Positions 7,977 to 17,431 of a stretch of DNA of 64,000 bases are shown piece by piece. The DNA is taken from NCBI GenBank assembly GCA_006226495.1, contig SBGU01000060.1:16249-80248 (forward strand). Direction: 5' to 3'. The position numbers and the translations under genes were made by a program. Under the pieces are notes generated by a model. That model worked only from the letters and a program-made list of their open reading frames with translations, did no database searches and had not been told where the DNA came from. Each line of letters begins with the position of its first letter. The first letter of the stretch is position 1. Origin of the DNA: Alphaproteobacteria bacterium. GTDB taxonomy: Bacteria > Pseudomonadota > Alphaproteobacteria > Sphingomonadales > Kordiimonadaceae.

Positions 7977-8336
7977 ATGAAACGTGTCCGACATATGCTT
8001 GGCCTTGTGCTTCTGGCATTCAGCCTGATGACCCTGCAGCAACCTGCAGCGGGCGCCAGCGCCATGCCCTGTTGCGACGAGGCCAGGATGGCCGCCATGC
8101 ATGCCGCCATGGGACACGAGCCAATGGACGCGGGCCAGCATACGCCCTGCGACCCGATGAAGGGCGAGCAAGACCTGCCCGACTGCTGCAAGGACATCAA
8201 CCACGCCGTTGCAGCCACCCTGAGCACAGAGTCCGATACCAGCATGCCCCTGTTTCGTGTGGACCTGAAGGCCGAAGGCGTGGCGCGGTTGGTTGCCGTT
8301 ATGCCCACCCACCATACCCCACCGCCCAACGCCTGA
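7977..8336 (+). CDS. Small exported Cys/Met/His-rich protein, probable copper binding
   Basis: The product is 119 residues with a clear signal peptide (MKRVRHMLGLVLLAFSLMTL then QQPAAGA). The mature part is rich in metal ligands: MPCCDEARMAAMHAAMGHEP, a CDPMKG motif, PDCCKD and a terminal HH. Such Cys/Met/His clusters fit Cu(I)/Ag(I) binding in the periplasm. No Shine-Dalgarno precedes the ATG, consistent with a leaderless message. It is the first gene of the operon, 65 bp before the cusC-like gene. The family is not one I can name; similar small proteins are often annotated as hypothetical beside copper efflux genes. Confidence 0.75.
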   Translation: MKRVRHMLGLVLLAFSLMTLQQPAAGASAMPCCDEARMAAMHAAMGHEPMDAGQHTPCDPMKGEQDLPDCCKDINHAVAATLSTESDTSMPLFRVDLKAEGVARLVAVMPTHHTPPPNA

Positions 8337-8401
8337 TCGACCGACAGCCGGTGCGCGGCAATTGCCGCCGCCATGTATGATGTTTTGATCAGGAATTTGC
8401 C

Positions 8402-9649
8402 ATGACCTGGAAATTCGCACCCCTTCTGGGGATTGCCCTTGCCTTTGCCGCCACGCCCGTGCGTGCCGAAGGCCCCCTGTCGCTTGATGAAGCGCTGAAC
8501 CTTGCCCTTGGCCGCACCGACCCTTCGGTTGCACGCTATACCGAACGGGCGGCCGGGCGGCTGGATGCCGCCATCGCCGCCGGTGCCCTGCCGGACCCGA
8601 TGGTCAGTGTCGGTGTCGCCAACCTGCCTTTGGATAACCTGTCGCTTGACCGCGAGGCCATGACCCAGTTGCGGCTTGGCGTGCGGCAAAGCTTCCCGCG
8701 CGGCCATACCCGCAGCCTGATGGCGGCAACCGAACAGGAAAAGGCTGCCGAAATGCGCGCCGAAGCCGATGCCCAGAGCCTGTTGATTGCCCGCGCGGTT
8801 ACCGCCGCCTGGCATGAAGCGCGCTATAGCTATATCGCTGAGCAGGAACTCACCAAGGTGCGTGCCCAGCTTGAAGGGCTGAAGGCCCAGCAGGAAAGCA
8901 GCTTCGCAGCCGCAGGTGGCGCGGCACTGGAACGCATCTACCGCACCGAACTGGAAATCGCGCTGTTGGACGACCGATTGGCGAGCGCGGTGCAGGACCG
9001 GGAACGCGCGGTCGCGGGCCTTGCCCGTTTCATCGGGCAGGCTGCCGCAGAACGCCAACCCATGCCTGGCGCCCTGCCGTCGCCAACCCTGCCCGCAGGT
9101 GCCCAGATCGAAGATGCTGTGGCCAACCACCCCAGCCTGATGGCATCGAAGAACCGCGAGGCGCAGGCCGGCACGTCGGTCGCCCTTGCACACGAAGCCT
9201 ATAAACCCGCCTGGAGTCTCGAGCTGGACTATGGCGCCCGCTTCGGCGACCGGGCCGACTTTGGTTCCGCCATCGTGACCTTCGACCTGCCGCTCTGGAC
9301 CGGCAAACGCCAGGACCCGGCGCTGAGTGCCGCCAAACGGCAGGCGCAGGCGGCGGCGTTCGAGACCGACACCTTGCGCCTGAACATGCTGCAAAGCGCG
9401 CATACCCTGATGGCGGACCTGCGCGGCCTGACAACGCGCCTTGATCGTTTCGATAGTGAAACAATCAAGCGGGCGACCGATGCCGCGGGCGCCACACGCA
9501 ATGCCTATCAGGCCGGCACCGTGGATTTTGCCGAACTGGTGCGCGCCGAAATCGCGCTTCTGGACACACGCCTGAGGGCCGAAATGCTGCGGCGGGATAT
9601 CGCGCTTGCCCGCGCGAACCTTGCCTACCTGATGGGAGAAACCCGATGA
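8402..9649 (+). CDS. cusC: TolC-family outer-membrane channel of Cu/Ag efflux (CusC-like)
   Basis: This 415-residue protein has a signal peptide ending near VRAEGPLS and two tandem long-helical repeats of the outer membrane efflux protein family (ALNLALGRTDPSVARY near the N-terminus; ANHPSLMASKNREAQAG mid-protein). It forms the trimeric exit duct of a tripartite RND system. CAGGAA precedes the ATG. The stop overlaps the start of the adaptor gene as ATGA. It lacks an obvious lipobox cysteine, unlike E. coli CusC, so the symbol is given by role rather than by close identity. Confidence 0.85.
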   Translation: MTWKFAPLLGIALAFAATPVRAEGPLSLDEALNLALGRTDPSVARYTERAAGRLDAAIAAGALPDPMVSVGVANLPLDNLSLDREAMTQLRLGVRQSFPRGHTRSLMAATEQEKAAEMRAEADAQSLLIARAVTAAWHEARYSYIAEQELTKVRAQLEGLKAQQESSFAAAGGAALERIYRTELEIALLDDRLASAVQDRERAVAGLARFIGQAAAERQPMPGALPSPTLPAGAQIEDAVANHPSLMASKNREAQAGTSVALAHEAYKPAWSLELDYGARFGDRADFGSAIVTFDLPLWTGKRQDPALSAAKRQAQAAAFETDTLRLNMLQSAHTLMADLRGLTTRLDRFDSETIKRATDAAGATRNAYQAGTVDFAELVRAEIALLDTRLRAEMLRRDIALARANLAYLMGETR

Positions 9650-11124
9650 ACCGCGCCCCGATCCTGATCGCCGCAGCCTGCCTGGTCGCAGGTGCTGCCG
9701 GCGGCTATTTCTACGCCACCAGCACGGCGCCCGCCACACCCGCCGCCGAAGGCAAATCCGGCGGCGAACGTGAAGTGCTGTACTGGGTCGCGCCCATGGA
9801 CCCGAGCTATCGGCGCGACGGGCCCGGCAAATCGCCCATGGGCATGGACCTGATCCCGGTTTATGCCGACGAGGCAAAATCGGCGAGCACAGGCGGTGTG
9901 CAGATTGACCCCTTGCTGGTGAACAGCATCGGTGTGCGCACGGTGGCAGCCGAGCGGCGCGACCTGACCCCCACCATCCGCACGGTCGGGCGCATCGCCT
10001 ATGACGACAAGGGCACAGCCCATGTGCATGTGCGCGCGCCCGGCTGGATCGAAAAGCTGCATGTGCGGGCGGCTGGCGAAATCGTGAAAGCCGGCCAGCC
10101 GCTGTTCGATGTCTATTCGCCCGACCTGATCACCGCGCAGGCCGAATATCTGCAGGCACTGGCCGCCGGACGCACAACCCTGGCCAATGCAGCGAAGGAC
10201 CGGCTGCTGGGCCTGGGCCTGACAGTTGCAGACATCGACAGCCTGGCGGCCCGCAAGAAACCGATCGAACGCTTGACCGTGCGGGCACCAATTTCCGGTA
10301 CCGTGACCTCGCTGAAGGTCAGCGATGCCGCACGGCTGATGCCCGGCGAACCGGCGCTGACGGTCGTTGACCTGTCGAAGGTATGGCTGATCGCCGACGT
10401 GTTCGAAAGCGACATGGCTGCCGTGCGGCCGGGTGCCACCATTACCGCGCGCACCAGCACCCTGCCGGGTGTGGCTGTGACTGGCACCGTAGATCATATC
10501 TACCCCGACCTTGATGCCGTGACCCGTACCAACCCCGTGCGTGTGGTGCTGGACAACAGGGATGGCCGCTTCCGGCCCGGCATGTTCATGGACGTGGATA
10601 TCTCCCGCGCGGCCATCCCGGATGTGCTGGTGGTGCCCACGTCCGCCGTGATCAGGCTGGGGACCAGCGACCATGTGATTGTGGCGGAAGGTGAAGGCCA
10701 TTTCCTGCCCGCCAGGGTGACCCTGGGCGCGGAAGCCGACGATATGGTCGAAATCCGGTCGGGCCTTGATGCCGGAGAGAAAGTTGTGGTCGCCGGCCAG
10801 TTCATGCTGGATGCGGAAAGCAGCTTCCAGGGTGCCAGCCTGCGCATGGCGTCGCCCAGGGAAAAAGAAATGGCCGAAGCCGTGGAGACCGAAACCTTCA
10901 CCCGCGGCAAAGTCAACTCGGTGGATATTGCCAACCATATGGTGAATGTCAGCCACGATGCGGTTGAAGCCATCGGCTGGCCGGCCATGACCATGGATTT
11001 CCCGGTGGCGCCGGATGTCGACCTCGAGGAAGTGCATGAAGGTGCCATGATCCATTTTGGCATCGGCAAGCGCTCTGATGGGCGCTACATCATCACCCTC
11101 ATTCATGTGATGGGGGCTATGTAA
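9646..11124 (+). CDS. cusB: CusB-type RND adaptor with fused metal-binding and CusF domains
   Basis: The 492-residue adaptor has three parts. After the N-terminal signal/membrane helix, YWVAPMDPSYRRDGPGKSPM (about residues 46-65) is the heavy-metal-binding domain often found in CusB proteins. The core (about 80-400) is the HlyD-like adaptor, with VRAPGWIEKLHVRAAGE and LTVRAPISGTVTSL as the two lipoyl halves. The last ~75 residues are a CusF-type domain with the Cu(I)/Ag(I) site residues His (NVSHDAVE), Trp and two Met in GWPAMTMDF. A separate CusF is thus replaced by a fused chaperone domain. It starts within the stop of cusC and its TAA shares a base with the cusA ATG. Confidence 0.92.
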   Translation: MNRAPILIAAACLVAGAAGGYFYATSTAPATPAAEGKSGGEREVLYWVAPMDPSYRRDGPGKSPMGMDLIPVYADEAKSASTGGVQIDPLLVNSIGVRTVAAERRDLTPTIRTVGRIAYDDKGTAHVHVRAPGWIEKLHVRAAGEIVKAGQPLFDVYSPDLITAQAEYLQALAAGRTTLANAAKDRLLGLGLTVADIDSLAARKKPIERLTVRAPISGTVTSLKVSDAARLMPGEPALTVVDLSKVWLIADVFESDMAAVRPGATITARTSTLPGVAVTGTVDHIYPDLDAVTRTNPVRVVLDNRDGRFRPGMFMDVDISRAAIPDVLVVPTSAVIRLGTSDHVIVAEGEGHFLPARVTLGAEADDMVEIRSGLDAGEKVVVAGQFMLDAESSFQGASLRMASPREKEMAEAVETETFTRGKVNSVDIANHMVNVSHDAVEAIGWPAMTMDFPVAPDVDLEEVHEGAMIHFGIGKRSDGRYIITLIHVMGAM

Positions 11125-14100
11125 TGATCCCCGCTCTTATCCGAACCGCCATCCGCAACCGTTTCATGGTGCTGGTGATGGGGGCGCTGTTGCTGGCCGG
11201 CGGCCTGCTTGCGCTCAAACAAACGCCGCTTGATGCCATCCCCGACCTGTCGGACGTGCAGGTGATCGTGAAAACCAGCTACCCCGGCCAGGCGCCGCAG
11301 GTGGTGGAAGACCAGGTTACCTATCCGCTGACCACAGCGCTCCTGGCTGTGCCGAAGGCGACGACGGTGCGTGGTTTTTCCTTCTTTGGCGACAGTTATG
11401 TCTATGTGCTGTTCGAGGACGGCACCGACCTTTATTGGGCGCGTTCCCGCGTGCTGGAATATCTGAACCAGGTGGCGGGGCAATTGCCCGCAGGCGTGCG
11501 CCCGACCCTGGGACCCGATGCCACAGGCGTTGGCTGGGTGTACCAGTATGCGCTGGTGGACCGCACCGGCCAGCATGACCTGGCGGAACTGACCAGCCTG
11601 CAGAACTGGTTCCTGAAGTTTGAACTGCAAAGCGTGCCGGGCGTGGCAGAAGTGGCCACCATCGGCGGCATGGTGCGCCAGTATCAGGTGGTGCTGGACC
11701 CGAACAAGCTGCGCATCTTCAACCTGACCCTGGCACAGGTGCGGCAAGCGATCGAGCAGGGCAATGCCGAGGTTGGCGGGTCGGTGATCGAGATGGCCGA
11801 AGCCGAATATATGATCCGCGCCAAGGGGTATGTCTCGTCCGCCGACGACCTGAAAGCCATTCCGGTCGGACGCCTGAACGCCGGCACGCCCTTGCTGCTG
11901 GGCGACATTGCCGACATTTCGGTGGGTCCGCAGATGCGGCGCGGCGTGGGTGAACTGAACGGCGAAGGTGAAGCCGTGGGCGGTGTTGTCGTGCTGCGGA
12001 TGGGTGAAAATGCGCTGGCGACCATCAAGGCGGTCAAGGCCAAGCTCGCAACGCTGAAGGCCGGGCTGCCCGACGGCGTGGAACTGGTCACCACCTACGA
12101 CCGCTCGGGCCTGATCGAACGGGCGGTTGAAAACCTTGAACACAAACTGATCGAGGAATTCATTGTCGTCGCCATCGTGTGTGCGCTGTTCCTGTTGCAC
12201 TTCCGTTCGTCGCTGGTGATCGTCATCACCCTGCCCTTGGGCATCCTCGCCGCCTTTATCGTGATGAAACTGCAGGGCATCAATGCCAACATCATGTCCC
12301 TGGGCGGCATTGCCATCGCCATCGGCGCCATGGTGGATGCGGCCATCGTGATGATCGAATCCCTGCACCGGCGTATGGAGCATGAAGAGGTGACGAAAGA
12401 AAACCGCTGGCAGATCATCGGCGAAGTCTGCGCCGAAGTGGGGCCGGCGCTCTTTTTCTCGCTTCTCATCATCACGGTCAGCTTCATGCCTGTGTTTGCG
12501 CTCGAAGCCCAGGAAGGCCGGCTGTTCAAACCGCTTGCCTTCACCAAAACCTATGCCATGGCGGCGGCGGCCATGCTGTCCGTCACCCTGGTGCCGGTGC
12601 TGATGGGATACCTGATCCGGGGTCGTATGCGACCGGAGACCGCAAACCCGATCAACCGGGCGCTGATGGCGATCTACAGACCACTTCTGAAGGCCGTGCT
12701 GGCATTCCCGAAACTGTCGGTGCTGTTCGCCCTTGCCATCACCCTGTCGGGCCTTATCCCGCTCAGCCGGCTGGGCAGCGAATTCATGCCTGACCTCAAT
12801 GAAGGTGACCTTCTCTATATGCCATCGGCCTTTCCCGGTGTTTCCATCGGCAAGGTGACCGAGATCATGCAACAGACCAACAAGATGATCATGGCGGTGC
12901 CCGAGGTGGCAACAGCTTACGGCAAGGCCGGGCGGGCGCTCACTGCGACCGACCCCGCCCCCCTGACCATGATCGAAACCACGGTGCAGTTGAAACCCAG
13001 AAGCGAATGGCGGCAGGGCATGACCATCGAAAAGATCCGGGCCGAACTCAATGAGACCGTGAAGATACCGGGTCTGACCAACGCCTGGGTGATGCCGATC
13101 AAGAACCGCATCGACATGCTGGCCACCGGCATCAAGACCCCGGTGGGTATCAAGATCAGCGGGCCTGACCTGAAGGTCATCGCCGGCATCGGCACCGACG
13201 TGGAACGTATCCTCAAGGGCGTGCCCGGTACCCTGTCGGCCTATGCCGAACGGGTGGTCGGCGGGCGCTATATCGAGGTTGAGGTCAGGCGTGCCGACGC
13301 GGCCCGCGTAGGCATGAGCGTCGCAGCGGTCGAGGATGTGGTGCGGTCCGCCATCGGCGGTGCCGACATCGGCCAGTCAGTCGAGGGGCTGGAACGCTAT
13401 CCCATCAACCTTCGCTTCCCGCGTGATGTGCGCGACAGCCCGTCGAAGCTGGGTGAACTGCCGGTCGTCACCCCCACGGGGGCGCAGGTGCCCCTGAAGG
13501 CGCTGGCCGACATTCATATCACTGAAGGACCGGGCATGATCCGCAGCGAAAACGCCCGCCCCGGCGGCTGGGTGTTTGTCGACATCGAAGGCAGCGACAT
13601 CGGGTCCTATGTAGCCAATGCCCGCGCGGTACTGGACAGGGACCTGAAACTGCCGGCGGGTTACACCCTCGCCTGGTCGGGCCAGTTCGAATATCTGGAA
13701 CGCGCGCGTGAACGGTTGACCCTGATTGTACCCGCCACCCTGCTGGTGATCGTGATCCTGTTGTTCATGGTATTCCGGCGCGCGGGCGATGTGGCCATCG
13801 TGATGCTGTCTGTACCCCTGGCCCTGACCGGCAGTTTCTGGTTCCTTGATATGCTGAGCTATAACCTGTCGATCGCGGTGGCGGTGGGGCTGATCGCGCT
13901 TGCGGGTGTGGCGGTCGAAACCGCTGTGCTGATGCTGCTGTTCCTGCATCAGGCGCACAAGGAGCACCTGGCGCGCGATGGCAACAATATCGACCTGAAG
14001 GCCGTAGTGATGGACGGGGCACTGTTACGCTTGAGGCCCAAGATGATGACTGTCTTCACCATCGTCGCCGGCCTTGTGCCCGTGATGTATGGCACCGGCA

Positions 14101-14231
14101 CGGGGTCGGAGGTCATGCGCCGGATCGCGGCGCCCATGGTGGGCGGCATGGCCACGGCCACGGTGCTGACCCTTCTGGTGATCCCGGCGATCTATTATCT
14201 GTGGATGAGCCTGGGGCGGCGTGAGCCCTAG
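11124..14231 (+). CDS. cusA: CusA-type Cu(I)/Ag(I) efflux RND permease
   Basis: At 1035 residues it is a full-length heavy-metal RND inner-membrane pump, exchanging protons for metal and passing it to the adaptor and outer channel. The start IRNRFMVLVMGALLLAGG is the first membrane helix. Its two large periplasmic loops and twelve helices are evident. NRIDMLATGIKTPVGIKISG is the signature of the monovalent Cu/Ag subfamily rather than Zn/Co/Cd CzcA, and FMPDLNEGDLLYMPSAFPG is conserved. Coupling to cusB is by a 1-nt overlap (TAATG). A hairpin with a following T run lies just after the stop. Confidence 0.94.
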   Translation: MIPALIRTAIRNRFMVLVMGALLLAGGLLALKQTPLDAIPDLSDVQVIVKTSYPGQAPQVVEDQVTYPLTTALLAVPKATTVRGFSFFGDSYVYVLFEDGTDLYWARSRVLEYLNQVAGQLPAGVRPTLGPDATGVGWVYQYALVDRTGQHDLAELTSLQNWFLKFELQSVPGVAEVATIGGMVRQYQVVLDPNKLRIFNLTLAQVRQAIEQGNAEVGGSVIEMAEAEYMIRAKGYVSSADDLKAIPVGRLNAGTPLLLGDIADISVGPQMRRGVGELNGEGEAVGGVVVLRMGENALATIKAVKAKLATLKAGLPDGVELVTTYDRSGLIERAVENLEHKLIEEFIVVAIVCALFLLHFRSSLVIVITLPLGILAAFIVMKLQGINANIMSLGGIAIAIGAMVDAAIVMIESLHRRMEHEEVTKENRWQIIGEVCAEVGPALFFSLLIITVSFMPVFALEAQEGRLFKPLAFTKTYAMAAAAMLSVTLVPVLMGYLIRGRMRPETANPINRALMAIYRPLLKAVLAFPKLSVLFALAITLSGLIPLSRLGSEFMPDLNEGDLLYMPSAFPGVSIGKVTEIMQQTNKMIMAVPEVATAYGKAGRALTATDPAPLTMIETTVQLKPRSEWRQGMTIEKIRAELNETVKIPGLTNAWVMPIKNRIDMLATGIKTPVGIKISGPDLKVIAGIGTDVERILKGVPGTLSAYAERVVGGRYIEVEVRRADAARVGMSVAAVEDVVRSAIGGADIGQSVEGLERYPINLRFPRDVRDSPSKLGELPVVTPTGAQVPLKALADIHITEGPGMIRSENARPGGWVFVDIEGSDIGSYVANARAVLDRDLKLPAGYTLAWSGQFEYLERARERLTLIVPATLLVIVILLFMVFRRAGDVAIVMLSVPLALTGSFWFLDMLSYNLSIAVAVGLIALAGVAVETAVLMLLFLHQAHKEHLARDGNNIDLKAVVMDGALLRLRPKMMTVFTIVAGLVPVMYGTGTGSEVMRRIAAPMVGGMATATVLTLLVIPAIYYLWMSLGRREP

Positions 14232-14241
14232 AAAAAGATGC

Positions 14242-14293
14242 CGGTGGAAGGCCGGGTGCTTTGGGAGCTTAAACCCCTGCCTTCCACCGTTTC
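14242..14293 (+). terminator. Probable terminator of the cus operon
   Basis: CGGTGGAAGGC (14242-14252) pairs perfectly with GCCTTCCACCG (14279-14289), followed by TTTCT. The 26-nt loop is long, so confidence is moderate. Confidence 0.5.
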
Positions 14294-14303
14294 TGGCGGA
14301 TCA

Positions 14304-15641
14304 TCAGATCCGCTGGAAATCATATATGGGCCCCAGGCCCATGATCTCGGTCAGCGCATCAAGCGCGACCAGGCTTTCTTCGGCCAGATGCGGGTCGGCC
14401 AGGTCGGCCGGCGCCAGCTCCTCGCGGTAATAGCGGTTGATCCAGTCCTCAAGGTCGGCAGCCAGCGCGTCGTCCAGGAGGACCCGGCCTTTCATGGCAG
14501 CCCGCTCGGCGTCCGTCAGCACGATGCGCAGCCTCAGGCAGGCGGGCCCGCCGCCGTTGCTCATGCTTTCGCGCAGGTCAAAGAAATGTGCGTGCTTGAT
14601 CGGGCCACCTGACGCAACAAGCGACTGCACATAGGCATGGGTCGCCGTGTTCTCGCGCGCGTCTTCCGGCAGGATCAAGGCCATGTCGCCACCCGGCAGG
14701 GTGACAAGCTGGCTGTTGAACAGATAGGACTTGATCGCGTCCGCAAGCGACACTTCGGCTGCCTGCACCTCGATGAATACGGGGTCAAAGTCGGCGCGGG
14801 CACGGATATCGTCCAGAAGCCTGGCCGTGTCGGCGAAGGCATGCGCGTGATAGAAAAGCACCGGCCCGTTGGCGACAGAGACGACGTCATTATGGAACGC
14901 ACCGGCATCAATCGCGACCGGGCTTTGACGTGCGTGCACGACATGGGCGGCCGCAAGGCCATGGCGGCGCGCGATGGCCTCACTGATTTCAAGCGCCTGA
15001 CGGGCCGGGAATTTGAGCGCCTTGGCGGCACCATCGAAAGCGGAGGCCCCGTGCACAAACAGTTCAATGCCCGGGCTGTTGTGGCGCACGCACAGGCGGC
15101 CATGGTTCGCCGCCCCCTCGTCGCCCATGCGCCCGCCGCCCGGCAGCGGGTCATGCACAGCAAAATAGCCGGTATCGGCAAAAATGGCGCGCAGGGTGGT
15201 GGCGGACTGTTCCGCCTCGATCGAGCGGTGGAAATTCGCGGTCAGGCTGGCAGGCGTAAAATGCACACGCCCGTCGGCGGTATCGGCGGACGGCGACACG
15301 GTCGCTGCATTCGCGGTCCACATGGCGGATGCCGACATCAGGTTCGCGAGCAGCGGCATGGACGATTTGGCTGCGGCTTCGACCTTTTCGCCCAGCGATC
15401 CAGTGAAGCCCAGCGCCCACAGGGTAGCGCCGTGCGGACGTTCATGGGGTGGCAGCACCGCCTGCGGCAGCCCCATGGCGGCCAGCGCCCGCATCTTGGC
15501 CAGACCCTGAAGGGCAGCCTTTCGTGGGCTGGACACCCGGCCCGAATTGTTCATGGACGCCATGTTGCCATAGGACAGGCCGCCATAATTGTGGGTCGGG
15601 CCCACAAGACCGTCAAAATTCACTTCCACTGCGGTGTGCAT
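14304..15641 (-). CDS. astB: N-succinylarginine dihydrolase
   Basis: This 445-residue enzyme hydrolyses N2-succinylarginine to N2-succinylornithine, CO2 and ammonia, the second step of the arginine succinyltransferase pathway. The start EVNFDGLVGPTHNYGGLS is diagnostic for AstB, as are LPPHERPHGA and the C-terminal SNGGGPACLRLR bearing the nucleophilic Cys. I chose the ATG at 15641 because it begins the conserved motif. It follows astA with 13 bp between them. No astC, astD or astE is adjacent. Confidence 0.95.
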   Translation of the reverse strand: MHTAVEVNFDGLVGPTHNYGGLSYGNMASMNNSGRVSSPRKAALQGLAKMRALAAMGLPQAVLPPHERPHGATLWALGFTGSLGEKVEAAAKSSMPLLANLMSASAMWTANAATVSPSADTADGRVHFTPASLTANFHRSIEAEQSATTLRAIFADTGYFAVHDPLPGGGRMGDEGAANHGRLCVRHNSPGIELFVHGASAFDGAAKALKFPARQALEISEAIARRHGLAAAHVVHARQSPVAIDAGAFHNDVVSVANGPVLFYHAHAFADTARLLDDIRARADFDPVFIEVQAAEVSLADAIKSYLFNSQLVTLPGGDMALILPEDARENTATHAYVQSLVASGGPIKHAHFFDLRESMSNGGGPACLRLRIVLTDAERAAMKGRVLLDDALAADLEDWINRYYREELAPADLADPHLAEESLVALDALTEIMGLGPIYDFQRI

Positions 15642-15654
15642 ACAGGCTCCGATC

Positions 15655-16653
15655 CTATATTTGGTAAACCATGGCGCTGTCGCCGGCCTTGAGGCCAAGC
15701 GCTTGCAAGTGCCGTGCCTTCAGGCCCACCTGGCCATCACCCCTGACTTCCGCCGTGCGGCTGCTGACAACGCAGAAGTCCTGAAGGGCCGTGTTGGCCG
15801 CCATGATTGATACGTCGCCCGCGCCCGCGCAGACCGTTTGGCCACGGGCATCCCTGATCAGGGCGATGTCCTCGGTCCGGGCATCAAGGCAGGCGCCGGC
15901 ATCAAAAATATCCACTAGGCCATTATAACGCAGGCCCTGCTGGCGCAGAAGCCGGGCCGCGCCTTCCGCTCCTGCGTTCACCTTGCCGATCACGGCCTGG
16001 GCGGCATCGGGCAACAGATCGACATAGATGGGGTGGGTCGGCATCAGGTCGGCGATGAAACGATAGTCCCTGCCGCTCATGCGGTCCGCCACACCATAAT
16101 CCAGCTTGAAAAAACGGCTGCCGACCGCGTCCCAGAAGGGCGAGCCATCGGTTTCATCGGTCGCACCACGGATTTCGGCGAACAGCCGGTCCGGGAACCG
16201 GTCCGGATGGCAGGCCATGAACATCAGGCGCGCATAGGACAACAGGCGCCCACGGCCACCACCACGTTTGTCGGGCCTGAGGAACAGGGTGCCCAGTTCT
16301 GCGGCGCCGCCATAATCGTTCACCAGATGCAGAATGTCGGTGCTGACCTGGATGTCATATTCAGGCGCCTTCTTGGAAATGCGCGATACCCGGTAGCTGT
16401 AGAACGGACGGTCCAGCCCTACTGCGGCGAAAATGGCGGACAGACCGACAATCTCGCCCGCTTCCTCGAGCACGAACAGATACATTTCATTACCCGGTTC
16501 ACGCACGTCTTTGGCGACGCTGTCGAGCGACCATTGCACCCGTTCCCGCATGGCGGCGGCATCGCGGGGCATGGTGGTCATATGTCCATCGACCGTGCAT
16601 GCCAGCGCCACAAGCGCGTCCACATCGTCGATGGTTACCAGCCGTACCCGCAT
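15655..16653 (-). CDS. astA: Arginine N-succinyltransferase
   Basis: The 332-residue AstA transfers succinyl from succinyl-CoA to the alpha-amino group of arginine, the entry step of the AST pathway. Family features include RLVTIDDVDALVALA at the N-terminus, FYSYRVSRISKKAPEY, the GNAT-type acyl-CoA loop LRPDKRGGGRGRLLSYAR and FFKLDYGVADRMSGRDYRFI. The ATG at 16653 has AGGAG 7 nt upstream; the 8 residues of open frame before it are not family-like. It is the first gene of an astAB unit and lies downstream of an Lrp-type regulator on the same strand. Confidence 0.95.
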   Translation of the reverse strand: MRVRLVTIDDVDALVALACTVDGHMTTMPRDAAAMRERVQWSLDSVAKDVREPGNEMYLFVLEEAGEIVGLSAIFAAVGLDRPFYSYRVSRISKKAPEYDIQVSTDILHLVNDYGGAAELGTLFLRPDKRGGGRGRLLSYARLMFMACHPDRFPDRLFAEIRGATDETDGSPFWDAVGSRFFKLDYGVADRMSGRDYRFIADLMPTHPIYVDLLPDAAQAVIGKVNAGAEGAARLLRQQGLRYNGLVDIFDAGACLDARTEDIALIRDARGQTVCAGAGDVSIMAANTALQDFCVVSSRTAEVRGDGQVGLKARHLQALGLKAGDSAMVYQI

Positions 16654-16818
16654 ACCCGTACTCCTTTGGCGCACCACGATGACACGGCGCGCGACATACT
16701 CCCTGTATTCAAGTGTAGCGAATAGGCCCGCGAATTAATGATGGAAGGCGAACGCCAGAGCCGCAGGGTCTGTGCTTGCGCTGATCATTTGCCGCAGATT
16801 CTGCGGAAATCGGGAATG

Positions 16819-17295
16819 TCAGCCAGCCAACAAGGCATCAAGCGGGTAGCCGGAGAAGACCTTGCAGTCTTCAAGCACCGGCAGGGTATGCAGCTTGATC
16901 ACCCCAATGCCGGCGCCCAGCATCTCGTCGGACAGGCGCCTGAGCTGCGCCATGTCGCGGACCACCACATGCAACAGATAGTCGAAGGACGCGCCCAGCA
17001 TGAAGCCGGATACAATTTCCTGCTTGTTGGCGATATAGGTATCAAACTTCTTGAAATCGTTCGGAAAATGGCTTTCCAGCGTGACTTCCATGAAGGCGGA
17101 AAGCACGGGCCCGATACGATCGAGCGCCACTTCGGCCCGGTAACGCTGGATATAACCTTCATCCTCGAGCCAGCGCAGGCGGCTGAGGCACGCACTGGCC
17201 GACAGGTTGACCTTTTCCGCCAGGTCCTGGTTGGTGATGCGGGCATTTTCCTGCAGGCAGGCAAGGATGTTCAGATTGATGCGATCCAGCTTCAT
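16819..17295 (-). CDS. Lrp/AsnC-family transcriptional regulator
   Basis: This 158-residue protein has the two standard parts: an N-terminal winged helix-turn-helix (KLDRINLNILACLQENARI, then NLSASACLSRLRWLEDEGYI) and a C-terminal RAM ligand-binding domain (about residues 65-150). The ATG at 17295 is preferred because GGGGAGG precedes it and it gives the usual family length; an ATG at 17346 would add 17 non-conserved residues. Its place directly upstream of astAB on the same strand suggests that it controls arginine or related amino-acid catabolism, which is inference. Confidence 0.88.
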   Translation of the reverse strand: MKLDRINLNILACLQENARITNQDLAEKVNLSASACLSRLRWLEDEGYIQRYRAEVALDRIGPVLSAFMEVTLESHFPNDFKKFDTYIANKQEIVSGFMLGASFDYLLHVVVRDMAQLRRLSDEMLGAGIGVIKLHTLPVLEDCKVFSGYPLDALLAG

Positions 17296-17431
17296 GGCGG
17301 CCTCCCCGGGGTTATCCGCAGAAAATTCGGCCTTCGTTTCTGCCATATCCGGTCTGTATGGTGCAACAATGGTTGTAGCAATCGCCCAAATGTAACCGGT
17401 TACCGAATAATCTTCGCCTGTTTTCCGACCC

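Noticed and set aside
7750..8019. 89-residue minus-strand frame between glk and the cus operon
   Set aside because: It overlaps both the glk promoter operator and the cus promoter and has no coding features.
7964..9877. 637-residue minus-strand frame across the start of the cus operon
   Set aside because: It covers the CueR-type promoter and is antisense to the cusC-like gene; composition is typical of a shadow frame.
9625..11106. 493-residue minus-strand frame opposite cusB
   Set aside because: Shadow of cusB: low-complexity His/Gly-rich translation and no ribosome-binding site.
16793..16807. CCGCAG-ATT-CTGCGG hairpin as terminator of the Lrp gene
   Set aside because: A 6-bp stem without a T run on either strand; too weak to call.
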